From Erythrocercus mccallii (taxonomy: Eukaryota; Chordata; Aves; Passeriformes; Dicruridae): DNA of 64,000 nt. A program made the position numbers and the translations under genes. Below are positions 1-12,670 of the stretch, piece by piece (within the stretch, counting starts at the first letter, position 1; every line of letters begins with the position of its first letter). Under the pieces are notes generated by a model. It searched no databases and was not told where the DNA came from. It was given only the letters and a program-made list of their open reading frames with translations. Where the stretch lies: contig VZRG01000193.1 of NCBI GenBank assembly GCA_013397435.1, forward strand, positions 186,001 to 250,000. Reading direction: 5' to 3'.

Positions 1-3000
1 AGGCTCAGACAGGGCAAGATAACTTCACAGGAGCTGCGGTTCAGAGTAGTGGATGCAGAACTGTTGTCTTCCTGAGCATGTGAATGCATTCAGTCCCCTT
101 CTGAAGCTTCACCCAGAGCACAGCAATCCCATCTTCAGGCAGCTGCAGATATTTTTGCCTGCACCTTGAATCTGTATTGAATTCCCATCCAAACTGAAGG
201 AAGAAAGGTAGATGCTTCCTGGCCTGAAGTCTCAAAGAAATTCCTAGGAAGGCAGTATTGCATTTAATAGATACTTCTTTATTAAATCTCACAATTTCAA
301 GAGTCTGAATCAGTCTATTTGTTTGATGCTGCCATTGCTGCAACTTAGAGATGCCTAAAGAAAATTCAGTCACAGACTAGGATTATACTTACTCCTTTCA
401 ATCAGACCATGGTGGAGAACAACGTTATTTAACAGAAGAAAGTTATTTAGTAGAAAATGCTACTGTTAAATTATATGTGGATACATCCTTCATACACTGT
501 TAGTACAAGGTTCTCTTCAGGTTCTGACCTCACAAGCATTTTAACCTCATCCTCCAAGCATTAACCAGCTTTTGCAAATACAGACCAATGTTTCTGTGGC
601 AGAGTTGGCACACGCAAGTATATTTCAGCTACTATTAGATCACAACAAGTTCTGGTGTTAGGAGGATTCACACACCCAAATCAAAAACACAAAATCAGAA
701 TTCAATGTATTCTTAATTGCTCTGTCCTTTAGATATTGTTAATATGTTGAATCTAAAAGAGGGTTACAAAAAGAGCCTGGTCTTAAGAAAAAAGTCTTCT
801 TGCAGAGAGACTGCTAAGGAAATCACGTTGAAATTCTTCAAAGGAGAAATTAGAGGTGATCTTGCCATAAAGCATGAGTAACCATATGGGGAAGAGATTT
901 CCAATAGTCAGGCCTTTATGCCTGCAGTTACATAGCAAGATTCAGCACCTGGAAGCTAAAGCTAGAGAATGGCTGTCACTCCCTTCTCCTGCCACAGCAT
1001 CCCATGTGGACTACATTTGCAGGAGTCCCCACTGTACCATACCCAGACTACCAAAGCGTGGGGAAAGACAGAGAAGCTCAGAAGAAACCCCTTTTCTGAG
1101 TCCATCAATCCAGATGTATAAGCTAGAGACTACAACAGCTACATTTTGTAAAACTTGGTGGGTCTCCTCTGTGGATCTGGAACCCACAATTCACTGTTCA
1201 CATCACCAGTATAAGGTAAGGGGAATACTGCTGGTTACAGATCCAGAAGACCCCATTTCTGCATAGTGAAAGATGTAAAGCTAGGCAACTGGGAATCATA
1301 TACCCCTGAAATCACATTCATGACTACTTTGAAACTTGCACTTTAAATCTGGTATAGATACACTTTCTGTTTTGTTTTTTTAATGTATCAGATATGATAA
1401 ATAAGTATTTTTAACTCAATGTCTAGTAGTATCACTTCCCTAGGGAAGGCTTTTGACATTCCTTCCAATCAAGAAAGAGGTGAACTTTTGAACCAGGACA
1501 TCAAATTAGTCAGAGAATTGTCAACAAAACTGCTTATTCATGTTGCCTGATGAAGCCTACTACATGCAAGTTTTGTTGCAGTGACCCATTATGAGTAATC
1601 ACAAGGACTCATACAGTGTTTCCGTGGTCTCTCCAGCACCAATAAAAACTGCAAAATTCTCTGTGCAACCACTGCTGAAGTCTCAATAATATAAAAACAT
1701 CTTTGAAGCTTTAAAAAACTTAAAACTGCTGCTTTGACCACCTTTTTAATGTCTTTTTTTAATCACTGTAAATGAGCCAGAATTAAAGGTAGAGTTTTGG
1801 AACAGCAGTAGCCAGGGAGACAAGGACCCATGCTACTTTGTTCTCTAGTATGGATGTACAATCCACATGTACCTGGAAAATTACCAGTTTGAGTGTGTAG
1901 GGTTTTTTAGGATGCTTTAGTCTTTTCCCTCTGTTTTCCTGGTTTATTTAGAACCACAACTTTCAACTTAAGGGTATGACCTTTATGCAAAGCCAAGAAA
2001 AATTCTTTAACAGCACTGCATTACAACAGAGCAAACTTCATGACTTCTGCCTAGTAAAAAAGAGAACCAAAAATTGTGTGGGGCCACTAGCTCATGGACA
2101 GAAAAAAAATCTATGGCAGTCAATTTCTCATGAAGGACCCAAATATGGAAAAATGGTGACCTGAACAAGCAATGAACTACTTAATGAAGTAGATAATAGA
2201 CTGATTTGTTTGGTAGAACAGAAATTTTAGCCCCAGATTTGGGCATCTCCTACAAAATATTGGTCCCCATATAAAATATCAGTTGTGGTCTCAGTCCAGT
2301 CTAGTATTAATTTTTCTCCCTGCCACATATAAACTGTTCTCCTTATATACCTATTTTTTTTTTCCAAAGAATCAAAGGTAGGAAAAGCTGAGGAAATATC
2401 ACCTCTTCAGCCTGGCCCAAAACCAAATTTCTTTTGCTCTCTGTGTCATGTCACCTTTCATGCAACTCTTAATTGTTACATGAAATCAAATGCAGAGTTT
2501 CACTTACTTTGTCTCAGACAAATAACATATCAAACAGTTGGGCATACCTGAATGTCACCTTTTGTGTACAGCAATTACTGATTTCTAAGCTAGAGCTGTT
2601 GATGCCAGTCCAGAGGCCAAACAAGAGAGTGGAAGTGTCACTATTTCATATTCCACACTTGTGAATTTCTGAGAATCTGTTCTGTGGTTCTGAACTGGGT
2701 ATTTGCTAGACAGTACTATCAACACACTTGTATGAGAATAATTCTGATTTAAGAATAAAAACAGAGATTTCATAGGATAAGACACAATCTAACCTTAAAA
2801 TAGTTTATTCTTAAAATCAAAGAAATAGGAGTCTAATTCTCATACTTTATGCCCAGAGTCAAGCTGGCGCTCAATGACAAGATACAAGCAGCACTCAGTG
2901 CAGACCTAAGATTTTTCTGCTAAGAAATCAGAAAGAATATATTCCATTTAATTTGCTGCTCACAAAATACTTAGGATAAAGACCACAGAGAAAATGAGCT

Positions 3001-6000
3001 CAGCCTTCAGGGATGAGTAATGAACTTACAAACGATGATATAAGAGGAGCATGCAGCTCATTGAATGCTAATTTTTTACAATTCACTCACGAAGTCTCTT
3101 TTGTAATCTTGGATTGATTAAATACCAGGATCTGCACTACTCCAAAATCTGTATCTTTCTCCATTTGCTAGGGCTATATTTGGCTTTTTGACCTACTGTA
3201 AGAAGAAAAGCTCATCACAATCTCTTCAATTTTCATTTAGAATACACTTAAAAATTTTGTTCTTTTCTCTGCATGAAGGCCTGGAGAACCTCTGACTAAA
3301 GCTTGAATTTGTAACACCTGGATCCTTTTTGTGATACAGAATTATAAATCAGAGTAGTATAACCATTTTCCAAAAAGCACCACCATCCCATTATTCAACT
3401 GCTTATTGTCCACAATTCTGCCTTCTGAAAGAGAAGTCCTGCCTCTGTGTACAAGAAGTGAATGTCAAAGGAAATATAATAGGCATATTTTAGTCCAGAC
3501 TTTGTACCACATAAGCTATTTAATGGGATACTCAGAAAAGAAAGAGGTATAATTTTTATATGGTCCCAGAAATTGCTAGTATTTAAGATGTAAAACTTTT
3601 CAGACTGGTTTCCCTTAAAACTGCACAGCAAGTCTTAATGACAGATGCTCAAGTCCTAAGCCAGCTGAAACCATTGGTTTGTACCAGTTTTAATAGGATT
3701 GGAAAAGGGCTGGAAATCATGTGTTTGTATGAAAAAGATAGGATTGCTTGTATTAATTAGAAGCAGAAAGTAAAAAACACTTCACTGACAGGATGCCCTT
3801 GTTTATGCAGACAACCTTACTTGTTTTCAAATGCCTCGAAGTGTCTAACTCTGAAGTTATCCTGCTTCTCAGCAGAGATCATGTTGTTTCTCATGTGCAT
3901 ACAAAGCATGGTTCATACCAGAGAAATGTCCAGGGTGTGGGGAAGACTGAAGGCAGAGAACCTGGCTGTTGTCTACGTGAACCTGGCCAGCAAGTCTATG
4001 AATAGCCCAGCAAGTCCATTCAGTTTGTCCTAGCATCTAATTCATGTTCCTTGAACAAAAAGCCTTCAAGGAAAGAGTCACTTCTGAGTGCTGTCCACAC
4101 CCACAAACAGATGCAGAAAAGGAAAGCTAATACATCAACTGGCCATGATAAACTCTCATGAGAGATTTTGTAACCCACAATTAGCCAGGATAATCCCAGC
4201 CACGTGGTTTGTCTCCCATGAAAATTGTTTGACCTCAGATTTATTTCTTGGAGCATGCTACTGATTTTTTTTTCCCTCCATGTTCCTCCCTTGGGCATTT
4301 AGTATAATAGCTCTGTTTACTAGAGTTTCAGCCATTCCAATGTAATGTGAGGGTGTCAAAAATGCACTGTTATTTCAAGCTTACAAATTTAAATCAATGG
4401 CACAGTTGGTGGCATATAATTAAAATAAAGGTAACATAAAAACTTCAAAGAAATGTTACCAGATAGTAAAACTCTCTTAGAAAGACCTCAGGAGTAGCCA
4501 GAGATTTTCAGAGAAGATTCCTTTACATTAGAGTGTCTGTTTTATAAGAGTCACATTTTGTTCAGTGTCAGATCTGTTGGACTTCCATTCAAAGAAACCA
4601 CAGGTATATATTGAAGCAGAAGCCCCTATGCTCTGCAAATTATTACTTAGCAGCAAAGTATTGAGGCATTTGTTATATTTAGGCCTATAAAAAGAAGACA
4701 CCCAACAATCAGCACAGCACATAATAACAATAATATTTCAACACTTTTTTGATTTTTATGATGCAGAATCACTGAACTCCCACAAAACATTTAGCTAAGA
4801 GTCCTTGGACAATAGCTGAATCCTAAGACTCCCAGAAGAGTCCCTATGACCCTCAATTTTATTATTATCTTGAGTAGTCATACGTAGCCAAAGAAGATGA
4901 TAAATTTTACAGCATATCATTTTACTACACCAAACCCTGTGGTCATACATAAATCACACATTAAGAATAGTGCAAACACCACTTTAAAGGTGCTCTGTAG
5001 GGGCTATTCTTCATTATGAAAGCCACTAGCATAAAATCAAGTTCATATAGTTGGAAATTTTCTTCCTGAGAACTGCATTATTTTGTGAAGTCTCAAAATC
5101 CGTAATTCATCTCCACATGGCAAGTATTCAAGGGCAGAACTGTAAGGGGTAAGCAGGAGGAGAAGTAGGTCTACATTGCTATTTAATAGTATTTGTATTA
5201 ATGTTTAGAAGAATATTTATTATTTTATAACATCAGAAAGCTAATACGTTTTTGATAGATACTAAAGGATGCATACTCCAAGTTGTGTGTGAGCGATTCA
5301 TATGCACAGGAGTTCACAGTTACCAGCAGCAGGATTGGCTTTAGAGGCTATAAGTGAATCATTCTGATGGAAAACAGAATAACATGATCTCTGCCAGCCA
5401 GTTCTTGGAAAATAAACCGCACGTGCATAACTTGTGAAATGAGGAGGCAGAGTTTCTATTCAATCAGCTTGTCTGAAACATCTATAATTTCTGTTTTGTT
5501 CTCAACAAATGTGCTAGTGTGTACAGAGGCTACAGACAAACTAAGTGGCTACTGGGAGGTTGGGGTCATGCTGCCAGAACCCCATTTCAGGCAAACAATT
5601 AGTTAAAAACATAATGCACAAATGCTTCATATATTCGGGGAAGCTGGGAGTAATATGGATCTCAAATTCCATAATTTGACCCACAAGGATGAATTTTAAT
5701 CATATTAGCAAATCCAGTATCCCAGCCATGCTTTGAATCTGCTTTGGGCCTGCTGGACTAGAACTACTAATAATAAAAGAAACAGCAGCTACATTTGCAA
5801 CTTGTTGGTCTGCACTCAGGTTTGTCAACATATGACCTATATCCAACCAAAGTAAGGAAAAAACATCTCTTAATGCCAGTGGAATACTCTGGTACATTGC
5901 TCTTTATTTCTCCCTCTCGCTTCATTTTGAAAAGGAGTTTATTGCTGTAGCTACCACTTGATTCAACGATACTGGAGTGTTTTCCAGACAACCGAGAACT

Positions 6001-7634
6001 GAGGTAGAAAGCTTTGTCCCTTCCAACATGTAGAATCGCAAACAGTATTGGGTTAGTTTTAAATGACAACTTGAAAAATTTCCACCTTTGCAGTAGCAGC
6101 CTTTATTTAATGTGCAAATTCTAAGAAAACAATAACAACAGAGGGAAAAAAGAGCATTTTGTGGAATTATCCTCAGTATAATACAATACAGCTTACTATA
6201 ATGCAACAAATCAGATGGGATCTTATCTGGAGCCTTTGTCTTATCTATGCACCTTTTAAATCGATGTTATTACAACCTTTTTTTTTGCTTTCAATGCTCA
6301 TTCATTAGGAGGGCTTTTGTTATCTGAAGGCTAAGTAAACAGGAGGGAAAACAAGCAACCCAAGCTATTGTACATCACCAAACAATGTCTTACTGCCACC
6401 TTGTGTTGATCAAAAAGCATCAATAGCTTATATCTCACAGATATTTAAACAACAACAAAAAAACATTGTACAGAAAATAAGCAAGTACAAAACCTTTCAA
6501 GAAGGTGTGTGTGAATATGTGAATACATACGTAATATTTTACAAATGGTTTAAGAGTTCACAAAGAGAGGAAATTGATTATTTTCATTTCAAATTTGTCT
6601 TCACCAGCAAGCAGCAAATTTTACAATTACACCATGAAGAAAGAGATTTTTATCCTACTCTTGGGCTACTAATCAAACATTGCAAATGCCTTTCATACAC
6701 ATCCAGGCAATGAAAAATTCCTACAGTGAGTGCTATAACTTCTTAGACTTTGGAATAAATCCACCTGTTGCACACAACTTTCCAACCCACTGAATAAATC
6801 ATATACAATGTCAGGACTGGTCCTTGCACTTGAACAATGTTTAAAATCAACGCTTAGAGAAAAATCTGTCCTCTGGTAACTCCATGGGCATTAGCTTTCC
6901 TCATGAAGCAATCACTACACAGCAGCACACACACACAGGCCAAGATAAGAGATGGCAAACTCTTCTGCAGCAAACATTTGACCTTGCAGAATGATGTTAA
7001 AAGAAAATAGTTAATTAGTATATATTAGAGATATTACCATTACAAAAAGTTTGCTCTCCATCATTACTAGATAATGTTGTCCCTACTGTGATGGCTCACT
7101 GAACAACATTCTTTATGTTTTAAACCTTTAGCTTTGAACTTTCAGCTCCGGGTTTGCGGATCTCTCAAAGTCCTGTGAACTATTTCCAAGGTGCCCATAA
7201 AACCAGAATTCTTAAAGAGCACATTTTTAAGAAAGCATATCTATTTTGTAATTAACTGTATATGCAAACTTTTCAGAAGGTTTTATTTCTCCGTGGGCCA
7301 AAATTTAAAGGTCCATGAACTGAAGGAGGTAGGAAACCACTGAATTAAAGCTCAGACTTGATCTCAAAACTTTGGGCACAACTCTATTCACAACATTTTT
7401 TATCACCACATACTTTTACCTTCAGACCTCTTGAAATCTGTAAAATGTTACTATCAACTTAACTGCTTAGTATGGTGCCAAGCAAGTTATAAACATCTTG
7501 AGGATTTTCAAGGTTTCCATGCTACCATGGCCATGGAGGTCTTTGAATCAGACTTGTTTGATGGTAGCCATCAGTAAAACTTTTGGCAGACTAGTATTTT
7601 ATCCTACTTCTGTCTGTAAATCCAGAAGGTTAAA

Positions 7635-7909
7635 CGTCTATAGGACAAGGGGGAATGGTTTAAAATTGAAAAACAGTAGTATTAGATTGGATACTAAGAA
7701 GGAATTCTTTAGTGTGAGGGTGGTGAGGTACTGGAACAGGTTGCCTGGAGAAGTTGTCAATGCCTCATTCCCAGGAGGGTTCAAGGCCAGGTTGGATGGG
7801 ACCCTTAGCAACCTGGTCGAGTGGAAGGTGTCCCTGCCCATGGCAGGCAGTTGGAACTAGATTATCTTTAAGGTCTCTGCCAATTCAGACTATAGTATTA
7901 TTCTATGAC
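7635..7909 (+). mobile_element. CR1 LINE 3'-end fragment
   Basis: The sequence follows the CR1 3' untranslated consensus in order: a 'gaggtactggaacagg' block, 'gttcaaggccaggttggat', 'ctggtcgagtggaaggtgtc', 'ctgcccatggcagg', 'ggaactagattatctttaag', and a terminal 'ttctatgac'. It is 5' truncated, which is typical of CR1 insertions, and non-coding. Orientation is plus. Confidence 0.85.
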
Positions 7910-10900
7910 AAGTCATTCTTCAATTACAGGAATGATGTTCAGCTGCTTTTTCATACAAGAGTTAGAAGTATTTCTTTGTTAAATTCTTAATCCTTTATTT
8001 AGGATTTGTGACTGAAATAGGTCTATATTGTTTTACATACCAGGGAAAAGAAAACACAAGAGAAAATATATGGTCACTGAGCAACCCAATGCAGCTGTGT
8101 AGATTCACCCACACCATCATGGACAATGGCTGCTCAGCTGCCAGTATTTAAAAATAATAAAAAAAAATCAACAAACAAAGGGGGTTTTTTTGTCTTACAT
8201 AACACTGAGAAAGAGCTTGTTCAGGAAGGACAGTCAGTATTTCAAACAGAGGAGCTATGCAAGTACATCATTCATGAAGAGTCCTGCATCTGGGACAGAA
8301 GATGAAAGGGAGCTAAACAGCCAGCAGGATGCAAAATGACAGCTGTTTAAACCACATTTCTAACTGCTGTAGTCAAGGTTTGATATCTCTGGGGAACAAG
8401 CAGGCAGTCATAAAAGGGTGGGACACAGAAAAACAGAAAAGATCAGCATATTATTATTATTTCTATTGTGATCAGCCTGTCTGTCCCTGTCCTACAACAG
8501 CTAATTACCGACTGCCAGAGGTTGCCCTGTTTACCCAGTCCAAAGATCTGGTTATCCAGACCCTGTTTTTCTCTCTAAAGCTTTAATGAATTTTAACATG
8601 TTTGAAAGAGTATTTCCCTCTGGCTTACCAAGACAAACCAAGGTATAAACAGTCTCCTTGGGCCTGGTACATCCTCTGTTGAGTAGTGTGCCAAACTCCC
8701 CTATCCTCCCAAGCAACTTACTTGCTCCCAGCCCCTCAAATTCCTCATTTGCTGAAAAAAGTATCTGATGAAGTAATGTCCTATGTCTTCTGAGAAGGTG
8801 TGTTCCCTATTCTGTCCAGGAACAAGAATAAAGCTGCTGGAGATCATCTTATCACCAAATACTGTGGGGAGGATTTGCAGCAATGAAGGATGGTACCTCT
8901 GGCTCTGATACTCCTCCACATGCTGTCTCTATCCTTGACAACGCAAATCTCTCATCTGTGCCATCCCATCTGTGAATACTCCCAGCATGTGACTGTATTT
9001 TTACACTGCTTGTATCAACCAGACCTCCACAATTCTCTCTAGTGAGAGTAACTATGACCACTCTCTCTAAGTCTGTCTCTCTGACAGGAGGAAGCTGGCA
9101 ATACAGCTGGCAAACCAAGTAATTGGGATAAAAATCAGTCTTCTAGGAAAATATGGAGTCCTATGTGGCAGTGGGAAAGGATGACAAGGAGGAAGGTAGG
9201 GCACACTGACCCAACTCCAAATTCCTGGAATTATTCCAAATATGCTTTACAAGTTTGCCATGGAACCAAACATCTGCCTTCACATGCAACATTGATTATT
9301 TTCTCATCTAACTTTTTATTCTGAGCACACAGACTATCTCACAAGCAAGCAAACTCTTCAGTCTAGCATTTTACTGTCAGCAGCTGGAAGGCAGAAAGAA
9401 TTATGCCAATGACAGTTTTCATCCAAATTTCAGTAAGGTACTTCTACACTGCTTTAGAAAGTTTCATTCAGGTGTTTATTCCTGTTAGTTTGCACTGAAA
9501 CCAGTTACAAAAATGTAAAATCTGGTTGCAGTACCATAAGCAGAAATAGATGGTAAACAATACATTAAGTTTGACAAGGTGTTGGTGAGAAGTCACAGGG
9601 TACTGGATGAAGCTATCCAGTTTCAGCTTACACAGAACTATCCCATCAGAGGAAAAGTGTTTCTTTACGTAGCCCTGTAAGCCTGCTGCTACGTCTGCCC
9701 AGCCTTCGCTCCAATCAAAGACACTGTGGCAATAAGAAATTTCAGAAAAAAAGAGAGAATGAATACATGACTGAAGGATGGATTTTCCTGCAGGCACTTG
9801 CTTCAGAACATGGATCATTACCACAGCTAGTGCTACTACGAGTTCCTGTTTCTCTTAGTTCCAGTCTATCCTAGTGTGTTATCTCCCCTGCCTTCTGACT
9901 ACAGCTGCCCTACAAAACGTCTCAGCTACCTCCCCCTACCCCCTCCCAGGTGCTGTTGCATACACATGAGTTCTCTCTGCTCCTCAAGCAGGTTTCATCC
10001 AGACCTAGCTATGAGGAACAAGGCCAAGGAGAGTGGAAAGCTTGTGACTGACACCATTACTTCTCAGAAGCTTCTTCCCCATGCCAGGGCTTATAACACC
10101 CCATGAATGTCATGCAAATCCCTGAAAATCCCATCCACTTTGATTTTACTAGAATGAGAAGAGAGGGAAACAGCACAACTGGGATGGTGCTATGGATAGT
10201 GTCTAGGCTCCAAAGAGAATTTAGATTGTATAAATAGAAAGCAGAGCTAGAAATCACATGACATACTAGAACACAACAATTGTAGCTTAAAACATAGCAG
10301 CTGTTCTGCTTCATTCTTGAGTCAGGAAACAGTATAAGGCTGCAAGTAAAGCAGAACTCTGTGTCTGGATCCAAAACTCATTTTAGAAATGAAGCATACG
10401 TATCCCTTGACCTGTAAATCCATAAGAAGAAGACATTTATCCCTTCTGTCTCAGGAAGTTAACTGACTTAATTTTCATCTGCACCTTTCCTATCCCTGAG
10501 ATGATCTGTTGGGCTTCCAAAAAGCTGTCCTTTTCTGACATTTTCTCTTCTTTGTTTTTTTTTCTTCCAAACATAGGCACATACACACTCAAAATGTTGC
10601 TGCTATAGTTACCTGAGTCCTGTAGCTCAGGTTATGGGCAGGCTTATCAGAGAAACAGGAAAGATTCAGCTTAGGGGACTGTCACCATGAGTTTTTCTAG
10701 CTTTCTAAGCTTCCATATTAAAGTAGAAGTTTTTCACTTCTCACGGTCTGTTCACGTAAACAAGAGATTGTTTTTGTAAATACTGTCATTGTTTTGCATT
10801 CTTCTTGATGGAAGGAGAGTGCTGACTGATGGTCTGTTTGACCAGTGTAGTTGAGAGGTGGGAATTCCACTCTCCAATCCACGGTCACCTTTCTACAAGT

Positions 10901-12644
10901 ATATAATAGAATGAAATAAACAATTCAGGGCCTTTGGCCCCTGCTTCGATCTCTGCAAAGTTCCAAGCCTCCTGTGGTCATTCCAGCCTGGCAACAGCAA
11001 CGGGGGATCTTGTGCAGCCTGCCAAAATTGAATGTAACAGCAACAAACCAGCATGGCAGGAGGTGTTGACAATGGTTGCAAGACTTGAGAGATTGTGTCA
11101 CAGGTGAACATTATCTGTAAATCTCACAAGTGGTCCCAGCTGGAGGCCAGCTCTGAGATCTCAACTACTGGTCTCCATTTGAGGCAAGACTTCATGGTTC
11201 CATACCACATTCAACCTGGATTTCATATTTCTAGGAAAAGCAGTGTCCAGACATATTTTTTATACTACTCTGCATGAGCATTCAGTCTCTATTCCAGATC
11301 TGAGATTACCCTAACAGAGTTCTTTGTGGCTCTTGAGATGACAGAGATATGGTTTTTGTTTTACCAGAGTCTTCTTGGTCATCATTTGAATGCATTCTTA
11401 TATCCACCTGATAACCACAAATCTGTCACTGGCTACAGACAAACTGGTGAGAAATACTGAACACATGCATAGGTTTATATCTGTGTGAGGTCATTATATC
11501 TGATAGATTCTGTTTGAGGGACTTCAGGCATCCATGTAATCAGCCTGTGAGATAATGCACAGGAAAAAAGCAGTAGCACAATGACACAGTCAGACTGAAC
11601 TGTGGCATTTCCTGATGTTGTGGTTAATGTCAGCCTTTGTATTTGATTTCCCTTGGATTTGTTGTTTGTGATTTTCTGTTTAGGATAACCTTTCAAAAGC
11701 CTAATCCCTTCTGCTTTGAAGCTATGCTGCTTAGACAATAATTACACAGACACCATGAAATGTTGTTGGTGTTTGACTCTACATTAGTCCAATTCTATCT
11801 CTTTATTCTACTTCCCTGTAACCAAGCTGCCTTTAAAGTAATATGTAAATGAATTGTGAATAGCAGCTTTCATTACTCCCTGGACTGGCATATATATTTT
11901 TTTAATTATATCCTATCTGGTTTTTAATTGGTTTTGGATTCAGGGAACTTGGTTTATACTATGCAAGCACAGACTATTTCTTTCAAAATAGAAGCTTTTT
12001 TTTTCCTTAATTACATGCTTTCCAAATGCTCATAGTTCAAACAATTAAAATCAAATCTGCAAAAAAATACAGTGCCCTGCAGTCCAAGAAGGGCTACTTC
12101 TATATCAGTTACAATCTTTAATTTTTAGCTTCTTTTAGAAAATTAGGTACCTTTTCCACTGTATATTTGTGGGCTTTACTCCATCCAATATCATTAGCTG
12201 AGCAAACATTCCAAAATCCTTTCAAAGGCAATTGTCTTTCCATGGGAAACTTCATAACATTTTAGAAGGATTTTCTATTAATAGCAATTAATAGGAAGTA
12301 TTTCAGGCTCATTTTGTTTTTCTTCTATAAATCATATTTTCATTTGCTCACTCTCCCCAGCTAGAAGGTAGATTTTTCCCTTTTTGGGGAAGGATATGGC
12401 TTTGCTTGCTGACTGTCTGATCCCTTCCCCTGAGAGGGTACTTCTTGGAGATCCTCACCACCTCAGTGTCTGTCCAGAGGAGTAGGAAAGGACCGTAATT
12501 TCTGCAGACATTTGCATATATCATTAGCCAACAAGGTCCGTTCCATTTCATCTGGTCCTGAAGCTAATAACACTTTGAGAGCAGCATAACGAGTCAAAAC
12601 AAAACAAAAACCAAAGAACAATAATAATAAAAAAAAACCGCAAA

Positions 12645-12670
12645 CCCCCCCCCTCCCAAAAAAGGGGGGG
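12645..12670. repeat. C9/G7 homopolymer inverted repeat
   Basis: A run of nine C (12645-12653) is followed by TCCC and six A, then seven G (12664-12670). The two runs can pair as a short G:C hairpin, and the C-rich side resembles an i-motif. It may also be a sequencing weak point. Confidence 0.7.

Noticed and set aside
874..1266. A 130-codon plus-strand frame with an in-frame GTAAGG donor after codon 114.
   Set aside because: No known family, no CpG enrichment, no partner exon, and several random frames in this window are as long.
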